Assembly: GCA_002714165.1 (NCBI GenBank)
Contig: PAWT01000014.1
Location: 1 to 7,365, forward strand
DNA length: 7,365 nt
Direction: 5' to 3'
Source: Acidobacteriota bacterium
Lineage (GTDB): Bacteria; Acidobacteriota; Vicinamibacteria; Vicinamibacterales; UBA823
Positions 1 to 5,410 of this stretch are shown here, one piece after another. The notes beneath the pieces are model-generated. The model was not told the origin of the DNA, did no database searches, and saw only the letters and a program-made list of their open reading frames with translations. The translations under genes and the position numbers were made by a program. How positions within the stretch are numbered: the first letter of the stretch is position 1; each line of letters opens with the position of its first letter.

Positions 1-2207
1 TGGCGGCGGAGCAAGGGAGCCCCCAGGCTGTGTCAGGAATCCGCCGGATGGCCGAGCAAGGCAATGCTGAAGCGCAGCTTGGTCTCGGGGTGGCGTATAT
101 CGTGGGTCGGGGTGTGGCGCAGGACGCAAGTGAAGCGGTGCGGTGGTATCGACTGGCGGCCGTGCAAGGAAATGTTGCTGCGCAGGTGAACCTCGGAGTG
201 ATGTATGAGGGAGGCCGCGGTGTTACGGAGGACAAGGCGGAAGCGATGGCTTGGTATCGTCGTGCGGTCGAGGAGGCATCGGAGGAGGCGGTAACGTGGA
301 TTCGTGAAGTGGCCAACCAAGGTTGGGTCGAGGCACAGCTTGCCCTAGCGGAGATGTATGCCGAGGGCCGGGGCGTGGCGCAGGACGCAAGTGAAGCGGT
401 GCGGTGGTATCGACTGGCAGCGGAGCAAGGGCATGTTGAAGCGCAGCTTACGCTCGGACGCAGGTACGACACGGGTCGTGGGGTCGTGCAGGATCTGGCG
501 GAGGCACTGCGGTGGTATCGGCAGGCAACGGAGCAAGGGAGCCCCCAGGCTGTGTCAGGAATCCGCCGGATGGCCGAGCAAGGGCATGTTGAAGCGCAGC
601 TTACGCTCGGAAGCAGGTACGACACGGGTCGTGGGGTCGCGCAGGACGCAAGTGAAGCGGTGCGGTGGTATCGACTGGCGGCCGAGCAAGGGCATGCCGA
701 CGCGCGGTTCACTCTTGGAAGTATGTATTTCGACGGGCGATGGGTGGCGCAGGACGCAAGTGAGGCGGAGCGGCTGTATCTGCTAGCGGCCAAGCAGGGT
801 TCGGTAGAGGCGCAGCGCGCCCTAGTGGCCATCTACTCCAACGGTCATGGCGTTGCGGACGATCCCTTTTCTACTCCCCTTGCCATGGGGCATCGTGCCA
901 TCGAGGTGGACATTGTCGAGTTCGTTGCCATCCCGAACAGTGAAGGAACGGCGGCACGGATGATGCTGCTGATCGATGAGCCAGGCACGCGTCGCATGTT
1001 TGTGAACGATATGCGCGGACCGCTCTACAGTGTTAGCTACGACGGCAGCACTGTCACGCAGTACCTCGACCTTAATGACCGCGTTTGGGGGATCTCTGTT
1101 ATTTGGACCTGGAGCGAGCAAGGTTTTCAGAGTTTTGCCTTTCATCCGCAGTTTAACGACTCTGGCGCTCCCGGCTTTGGGAAGTTCTATACCCTCACGG
1201 ACACCGGTGATACGGGGCCGCCGGCTGATTTCACATCAGGCGGTGACATTAACTCGCACGACACGGTCCTCCTCGAGTGGACCGCTGAGGATCCTGGGGC
1301 CTTGACCTACGATGGCGGCCCGCCACGCGAGTTAATCCGTTATGAGCAGCCCGTTGGTAATCACAATGGCGGCCACCTCGCTTTCAACCCAATTTCATCA
1401 CCTGGCGATGCTGATTTCGGATTGCTCTATATGGGTGCTGCCGATGGTGGCGATGGCGGCGACCCACTCAATCTCGCACAGAGTCGGCGCTCAGCCTTTG
1501 GCAAGATTCTGCGTCTGGACCCGCTGGGTTCCAATAGCTCTAATGGCCAATACGGCATTCCCGTCGACAATCCGTTTGCGAACGATAACATCCCTGACAC
1601 GCTCGGCGAGATCTATGCCTTGGGTCTACGTAACCCCCAACGCTTTAACTGGGACTCAGCTACTGGCAACATGTTTGTTGCCGACATCGGGCAAGAGTCC
1701 GTTGAAGAGATCAGCCTCGTCACGGCCGGTGCTAACCTCGGCTGGAACGACTGGGAAGGCAGTTTCAGATTTTTCGGCACTCAAGGAGTTGTCAGCCTCG
1801 CCAATCCACGCGGCGAAGCTCAGATGACGTATCCCATCGTCGAATACGGGCAACGCGACCCGCTTCTGCAGCCAGCCTCCGCGGTTACAGGTGTCTATGT
1901 TTATCGCGCGACCGCGATTCCCCAGCTCGCAAACCTCGTGTTGTTTGGTGACAATCCCAGCGGCGAGATGTTTGCCTTTTCCGCTGACGACCTCCCTGCG
2001 GGTGGCCAGGAGGCAATTTACCGTATTCTGTTCAACGATGGTGATGGCCCAAAGACATTGCTCCAGTTGATTCAGGAGAGAAACACCGTGGAAGGGCAGG
2101 AGGTGGCGACTCGCGCTGACATGCGTCTCGGTCTCGGCCCCACCGACCAGATCTTTGTGCTAAACAAACACGATGGAATCATTCGTCTACTTACTGCGGA
2201 GCGCTGA
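1..2207 (+). CDS. Sel1-repeat / PQQ-dependent sugar dehydrogenase fusion protein, copy 1 (5' end off window)
   Basis: The reading frame is open to base 1; the first complete codon is at 3 and the frame begins inside a Sel1 repeat (AAEQGS). The GTG at 30 is therefore not the true start, and a leader like that of copy 2 is expected upstream. The first part (to about base 870) is Sel1 repeats with the usual YxxGxGVxQD and WYRxAAEQG signatures. From about base 890 to the TGA at 2205 is a propeller domain of the glucose/sorbosone dehydrogenase family. Seen motifs are EQGFQSFAFHP, HNGGHLAF (candidate catalytic His at 1362-1364), GLRNPQ (Arg-Asn at 1629-1634, matching the family's PQQ-binding pair), VADIGQ and a final GDNPSGEMFAF blade. 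Family knowledge suggests a calcium- and PQQ-dependent oxidation of a sugar or alcohol in the periplasm; the substrate is unknown. The 3' end converges on kbl. Domain assignment is firm, activity is inferred. Confidence 0.88.
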   Translation, partial: AAEQGSPQAVSGIRRMAEQGNAEAQLGLGVAYIVGRGVAQDASEAVRWYRLAAVQGNVAAQVNLGVMYEGGRGVTEDKAEAMAWYRRAVEEASEEAVTWIREVANQGWVEAQLALAEMYAEGRGVAQDASEAVRWYRLAAEQGHVEAQLTLGRRYDTGRGVVQDLAEALRWYRQATEQGSPQAVSGIRRMAEQGHVEAQLTLGSRYDTGRGVAQDASEAVRWYRLAAEQGHADARFTLGSMYFDGRWVAQDASEAERLYLLAAKQGSVEAQRALVAIYSNGHGVADDPFSTPLAMGHRAIEVDIVEFVAIPNSEGTAARMMLLIDEPGTRRMFVNDMRGPLYSVSYDGSTVTQYLDLNDRVWGISVIWTWSEQGFQSFAFHPQFNDSGAPGFGKFYTLTDTGDTGPPADFTSGGDINSHDTVLLEWTAEDPGALTYDGGPPRELIRYEQPVGNHNGGHLAFNPISSPGDADFGLLYMGAADGGDGGDPLNLAQSRRSAFGKILRLDPLGSNSSNGQYGIPVDNPFANDNIPDTLGEIYALGLRNPQRFNWDSATGNMFVADIGQESVEEISLVTAGANLGWNDWEGSFRFFGTQGVVSLANPRGEAQMTYPIVEYGQRDPLLQPASAVTGVYVYRATAIPQLANLVLFGDNPSGEMFAFSADDLPAGGQEAIYRILFNDGDGPKTLLQLIQERNTVEGQEVATRADMRLGLGPTDQIFVLNKHDGIIRLLTAER
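18..800 (+). repeat. Three tandem 261-bp (87-residue) higher-order Sel1 units in copy 1
   Basis: Units lie at 18-278, 279-539 and 540-800. Each is one 15-residue half-repeat followed by two 36-residue Sel1 repeats: 18-62, 63-170, 171-278; then 279-323, 324-431, 432-539; then 540-584, 585-692, 693-800. A partial Sel1 repeat follows from 801 to about 870. At DNA level 7-61 and 529-583 are identical (55 bp, offset 522). Bases 114-157 and 375-418 are identical (44 bp, offset 261), and 117-162 matches 639-684 exactly (46 bp). Bases 423-486 match 576-639 with one mismatch (64 bp, offset 153). All offsets are multiples of three, so the frame is kept. The similarity is too high for selection on protein alone and implies recent duplication or conversion. 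Confidence 0.9.
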
Positions 2208-2245
2208 GTTTTTTGTGATCATTTTTGTTTACGGTAAATTGTCTA

Positions 2246-2292
2246 GCGGACAGGGTGCCGGATAAAAGTCTGGCCGCAGTCGGTCAGTCCGC
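2246..2292 (-). terminator. Possible hairpin terminator downstream of kbl (convergent intergenic)
   Basis: Between the stops of copy 1 and kbl there is a nested inverted repeat. The outer arms GCGGAC (2246-2251) and GTCCGC (2287-2292) are perfectly complementary. The inner arms GCCGGA (2257-2262) and TCTGGC (2269-2274) form six pairs, one of them a G-U, around a 6-base loop. No run of T follows directly on either strand, so this is a weak candidate for intrinsic termination. Its place just after the kbl stop, in a convergent gap, is the main argument for it. Confidence 0.3.
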
Positions 2293-2295
2293 GCC

Positions 2296-3483
2296 TCAGA
2301 TCACTCCCAGCTTCCTTCCGACCGTTGCGAATGCCTCAATCACCCGGTCGATGTCACTTTGAGAATGGGCTGCGGACATCTGGACCCGGATCCGTGCCTG
2401 ACCTTCTGGCACTACGGGAAAGGAAAATCCGATGACATAGATTCCCTCTTGGAGCATCCCGCCCGCCATCTGCTGGGCGAGCTTGGCGTCCCCCAGCATC
2501 ACCGGGATGATCGGGTGTTCGCCAGACACGAGATCGAATCCCGCCTTCGACATCCCTGCCCTAAATTGATCGGAATTATTCTTCAGTTTCCGCCGAAGAC
2601 TCCCTCCGCTTTCGATCAGCTCAAACGCCTTGATCGAAGCCGCAGCGATTACGGGGGCCAGCGTATTGGAGAAGAGATACGGCCTCGAACGTTGGCGGAG
2701 CCACTCGACGATTCTTCTAGATCCGGCGGTATAACCCCCCGATGCCCCCCCTAGAGCCTTTCCCAGCGTGCCCGTAATGATGTCCACGCGGCCTTCGACC
2801 CCGCAGTGTTCTGCCGTTCCGCGCCCATGCTCTCCTACAAACCCAACTGCATGGCTGTCGTCCACCATGACCATGGCATCGTATGTCTTGGCGAGATCGC
2901 AGACACCCTGTAGATTGGCAATGATGCCGTCCATCGAGAAGACACCATCGGTCGCGATCAGGCGAAAACGAGCATCTGCGGCTTCCTGGAGTTTAGCTTC
3001 GAGATCATCCATGTCGTTATTGGCATAACGGTACCGCCTGGCCTTGGACAACCGCACGCCATCGATGATGGAAGCGTGGTTCAACGCATCCGAGATTACC
3101 GCGTCTTCCTCACTGAGCAAGGTTTCAAAGAGGCCCGCATTCGCATCGAAACACGAGGAGTAAAGAATTACATCCTCCATACCGAGGAAGTCGGCGATCT
3201 TCTCCTCGAGTGCTTTGTGCTCTTCTTGTGTACCGCAGATGAAGCGGACCGAGGCCATTCCGTAGCCATATCGATCGAGGGCGGCTTTGGCGGCTCGAAT
3301 CAGCTCGGGGTGGTCTGCAAGGCCAAGATAGTTGTTGGCACAGAAATTCAGGACCTTGTCACCGGTGGAGACCTCGATCTTTCCGGATTGCCGGGAGGTA
3401 ATAATCCTCTCGGCCTTGTAAAGACCGGCTGACTTTAGCGCATCGATTTCCTGCTCGAAGTGGTGGATAAATTTCTGGCTCAT
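2296..3483 (-). CDS. kbl: 2-amino-3-ketobutyrate coenzyme A ligase (glycine C-acetyltransferase)
   Basis: This PLP enzyme converts 2-amino-3-ketobutyrate plus CoA into glycine and acetyl-CoA, the second step of threonine degradation, in the cytoplasm. The 395-residue product is collinear with E. coli Kbl (398 residues as I recall it). It shows [41 protein letters not shown] and the PLP-lysine motif GTLGKALGG (Lys about residue 242), and ends in [10 protein letters not shown] and KLGVI. I chose the ATG at 3481-3483 because it puts the ERII motif at residue 25, as in E. coli. An in-frame TTG at 3496-3498 would add five residues. Neither start has a strong Shine-Dalgarno site; a GGCGG lies about ten bases before the ATG. 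The gene is downstream of tdh on the same strand, with an SDR stump between, and may depend partly on its own promoter. Identity is very secure; the start is moderately so. Confidence 0.96.
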   Translation of the reverse strand: MSQKFIHHFEQEIDALKSAGLYKAERIITSRQSGKIEVSTGDKVLNFCANNYLGLADHPELIRAAKAALDRYGYGMASVRFICGTQEEHKALEEKIADFLGMEDVILYSSCFDANAGLFETLLSEEDAVISDALNHASIIDGVRLSKARRYRYANNDMDDLEAKLQEAADARFRLIATDGVFSMDGIIANLQGVCDLAKTYDAMVMVDDSHAVGFVGEHGRGTAEHCGVEGRVDIITGTLGKALGGASGGYTAGSRRIVEWLRQRSRPYLFSNTLAPVIAAASIKAFELIESGGSLRRKLKNNSDQFRAGMSKAGFDLVSGEHPIIPVMLGDAKLAQQMAGGMLQEGIYVIGFSFPVVPEGQARIRVQMSAAHSQSDIDRVIEAFATVGRKLGVI

Positions 3484-3544
3484 GTCGGCTACCGCCAAAG
3501 TATGAGACCCAGGGCCTATCTCTTGGGATTTGCCTTCCGTTTAA

Positions 3545-3724
3545 TCACGCCGCCGCCCTGACCCTGATTCCCCTCAACTCTTCAAATGTCCGATGTGCCT
3601 TCTCCTGATTCTTATCCACCACGATGATGGCTGCATCCTGTTGGCCGAGCATCAGTGCCGTCGCTTTGCCGATACCGCTGCCGGCTCCGGTGACTAGGAT
3701 GTTTCTGTCGGACATAGAAAACAT
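3545..3724 (-). pseudogene. Truncated short-chain dehydrogenase/reductase (N-terminal Rossmann stump)
   Basis: Read from ATG at 3722-3724 (or the ATG at 3713-3715, which gives the typical MSDRNILVTG start), the frame encodes about 59 residues. It holds the SDR nucleotide-binding motif TGAGSGIG followed by a second strand ending IIVVDKN. The Asp after that strand favours NAD(H) over NADP(H) in this family. It stops at TGA (3545-3547) right after the second helix (TFEELRGIRVRAAA). Everything else an SDR needs is missing: the NNAG motif, the catalytic Ser and YxxxK, and the C-terminal half, roughly 190 residues. Only 61 bases separate it from the kbl ATG, and I find no SDR C-terminus there in any frame, so a deletion is more likely than a frameshift. 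No good Shine-Dalgarno site is visible. It is probably non-functional. Confidence 0.75.
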
Positions 3725-3745
3725 GTTTACATTCTCGCTTGCCAA

Positions 3746-3956
3746 CAGCTTTTAGCGCTTTACGAAACTCGTATACCGCCAGGAGCACGTCTCAAAACCA
3801 GCTTCAATTCTGAACGATGAAGTGATTTCTGCTATTAAGCTAAATTAATTAACCGCACCAGTTTTCGTGCATCTAGACAGCATCGACCCGTTATCGTCAA
3901 TAAATCTCTCACCATTCAACACTCATGCTGTCGAATATACCCGCAGCAGGCATTAA
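3746..3956. other. AT-richer intergenic gap between tdh and the SDR stump
   Basis: This gap of about 210 bases has no credible coding frame, tRNA or strong terminator. It includes a very AT-rich patch around 3836-3852. A 200-base gap inside what should be a compact two-gene operon, next to a broken gene, fits lost or decayed sequence. The only regulatory candidate I see is a weak promoter at 3872-3900 on the minus strand, listed separately. Confidence 0.5.
3872..3900 (-). promoter_or_regulatory. Weak candidate sigma-70 promoter upstream of the SDR stump and kbl
   Basis: On the minus strand, TTGACG (complement of 3895-3900, 5 of 6 to the -35 consensus) is followed after 17 bases by TCTAGA (3872-3877, only 3 of 6 to the -10 consensus). 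Spacing is ideal but the -10 is poor. If real, it would let kbl be expressed apart from tdh. Confidence 0.22.
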
Positions 3957-4988
3957 CTAGAACCCGGTCCAGTCGAGAATCACCTTGCCGCTCTCCCCGG
4001 AGTTCATCACCGCAAAACCCTGCTCGAATTCTGAGGCTGCATACCGATGGGTAATGACGGGAGAGATATCGAGCCCGCCCTGCAACATCACAGTCATCTT
4101 GTACCAGGTCTCAAACATCTCCCTGCCGTATATTCCCTTGATTGTTAGCATGTTGAAAATGACTTTATTCCAGTCAATGGCTATGTCCTCATCGGGAATC
4201 CCTAGCATTGCAATTTTTCCGCCATGGCACATGTTATCGAGCATGTCTTTGAAGGCCTCTGGGCTGCCAGACATTTCAAGGCCGACATCGAACCCCTCCT
4301 TCATGCCCAGTTCTTTCTGGGTCGCGGCGATCGATTCCTTATCTACATTGATCACCCGAGTGGCACCCATTCTCCGGGCAAATTCCAGTCTGCCTGAGTT
4401 TATATCCGTGACGACCACGTAACGGGCGCCGGCGTGTTGGCAGATCGCTGCCGCCATACAGCCGATGGGGCCGGCACCGGTGATCAGGATGTCTTCTCCC
4501 AGCACATCAAAAGACAGTGCAGTATGTGTAGCGTTGCCGAACGGATCAAAAATGGCGGCAATATCGAGGTCGATTTCCGGTGCATGGTGCCAAACGTTGC
4601 TCTCGGGGATTGACACAAATTCTGCGAATGCGCCCTGCCGGTTGACCCCGATCCCCTCGGTGTTGACGCAAAGATGTCGACGACCCGCAAGACAGTTGCG
4701 GCAACGACCACAGACCACATGGCCCTCACCGCTCACGATCTCACCGGGATGAAAGTCCTCGACGTTCACACCTGTCATTTCGATCTTGCCAACGAACTCG
4801 TGACCGATGATCATGGGTACGGGTATGGTTTTCTGAGCCCAGCTATCCCAGTTGTAGATATGAAGATCCGTCCCACAAATTGCTGTCTTCAGCACCCGGA
4901 TCAGAACATCATTGGATTTGACCTCTGGATTCGGTGCGTCCTCCAGCCAGAGGCCCTGTTCCGCATAGCGTTTACAGAGTGCTTTCAT
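3957..4988 (-). CDS. tdh: L-threonine 3-dehydrogenase
   Basis: This zinc- and NAD-dependent medium-chain dehydrogenase oxidises L-threonine to 2-amino-3-ketobutyrate, which Kbl then cleaves; it is cytoplasmic and usually tetrameric. The 343-residue product aligns end to end with E. coli Tdh (341 residues). Catalytic zinc ligands are Cys38 (AICGTD) and His63-Glu64 (GHE). The structural zinc set is Cys93, Cys96, Cys99 and Cys107. The NAD-binding fold has GAGPIG near residue 175, and [11 protein letters not shown] and [16 protein letters not shown] are characteristic of the family. The start is bounded: the in-frame codon run upstream meets TGA within about 12 bases. A modest purine stretch (GAAGAA) precedes the ATG. 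A perfect TATAAT lies about 36 bases upstream. Gene order tdh then kbl is the reverse of E. coli kbl-tdh. All key residues are intact, so I expect an active enzyme. Confidence 0.97.
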   Translation of the reverse strand: MKALCKRYAEQGLWLEDAPNPEVKSNDVLIRVLKTAICGTDLHIYNWDSWAQKTIPVPMIIGHEFVGKIEMTGVNVEDFHPGEIVSGEGHVVCGRCRNCLAGRRHLCVNTEGIGVNRQGAFAEFVSIPESNVWHHAPEIDLDIAAIFDPFGNATHTALSFDVLGEDILITGAGPIGCMAAAICQHAGARYVVVTDINSGRLEFARRMGATRVINVDKESIAATQKELGMKEGFDVGLEMSGSPEAFKDMLDNMCHGGKIAMLGIPDEDIAIDWNKVIFNMLTIKGIYGREMFETWYKMTVMLQGGLDISPVITHRYAASEFEQGFAVMNSGESGKVILDWTGF

Positions 4989-5023
4989 TGCGTTCTTCGT
5001 TGATCACTTGAATCAGGTCGGCC

Positions 5024-5029
5024 ATTATA
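5024..5029 (-). promoter_or_regulatory. Candidate -10 element of the tdh promoter
   Basis: The complement reads TATAAT, a perfect -10 hexamer, predicting transcription from near 5017 and a leader of about 29 bases before the tdh ATG. No good -35 hexamer stands 16-18 bases upstream, and there is no extended TGn, so an activator or a weak promoter is implied. The element lies exactly at the edge of the truncated SMR gene. Confidence 0.42.
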
Positions 5030-5030
5030 A

Positions 5031-5288
5031 TTGTTTAAATACCCTAGCGCTGTTTTGATGATTTCGTATGGCTTATCTTTTTATCTGTTGGCGTTGTTAT
5101 CTCAAAAACTACCACTCGCAATAATTTATGCATCTTGGGCAGGGCTGGGTGTTTTCTCAGTAGCGTTGTTAAGTTATGTTTTTTATAAACAGACACTAAA
5201 TTGGCAGACGATCATTGGTTTGTTTTTGATTGTTATCGGGGTAACTGTAGTAAATTTATATAGAGGGCAAAGTTATCAACTGTTGTGA
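5031..5288 (+). pseudogene. 5'-truncated small multidrug resistance (SMR/EmrE-like) transporter remnant
   Basis: The 85-residue frame is hydrophobic and matches the last three membrane helices of SMR transporters. LPLAIIYASWAGLGV corresponds to the EmrE stretch with the conserved Tyr60 and Trp63. It is followed by LLSYVFYKQTLNWQTIIGLFLIVIGVTVVNLY, matching helix 4 and its lead-in. Family members are about 105-110 residues. Here helix 1 is absent, and with it the essential membrane Glu14 that binds substrate and protons. The frame has TAA immediately before 5031, the only start there is TTG with no Shine-Dalgarno site, and other frames upstream do not supply the missing helix. GC content is about 37% by hand count, against roughly two thirds in the Sel1 part of copy 2. 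I read it as a decayed, probably transferred gene whose 5' part was lost at the junction with the tdh upstream region. Confidence 0.72.
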
Positions 5289-5342
5289 ACACTTCAGTCA
5301 CCTCCAAAACTCTAACGCTTACGCCGTCCTGCCTCAATCGCT

Positions 5343-5371
5343 TTGAACCCTTCACTAGACATCGGTAGAAT
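5343..5371 (+). promoter_or_regulatory. Sigma-70-like promoter of Sel1-dehydrogenase copy 2
   Basis: TTGAAC (5343-5348, 4 of 6 to consensus) and TAGAAT (5366-5371, 5 of 6) are separated by exactly 17 bases, predicting a start near 5378 and a leader of about 33 bases. A Shine-Dalgarno-like GAGGA (5401-5405) follows, five bases before the ATG at 5411. The rest of the gap from 5289 shows no gene or clear hairpin. Confidence 0.5.
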
Positions 5372-5410
5372 TGAGTTTTTCAGCAAGTTCGTCGGTGGTA
5401 GAGGACTGCT

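Noticed and set aside
18..800. CRISPR-like or intergenic tandem repeat array
   Set aside because: Repeats are in-frame, the intervening sequence is also Sel1 coding sequence, and unit spacing follows protein repeat lengths (45 and 108 bases).
30..2207. GTG at 30 as the start of copy 1
   Set aside because: The frame is open through base 1 and already encodes Sel1 sequence before this GTG, and no export signal follows it. The same GTG is repeated inside the array at 552.
2205..2240. T-rich run after copy 1 stop as an intrinsic terminator
   Set aside because: No stem-forming inverted repeat precedes the T tracts.
2359..3432. Plus-strand frames opposite kbl
   Set aside because: Their residue make-up is that of an antisense shadow, and kbl on the minus strand is recognised along its full length.
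3484..3498. TTG start for kbl adding five residues
   Set aside because: The downstream ATG aligns exactly with the E. coli start, and the TTG has no better ribosome binding site.
5031..5288. SMR fragment as a functional short transporter
   Set aside because: It lacks helix 1 with the essential Glu14 and has no plausible start or Shine-Dalgarno site.
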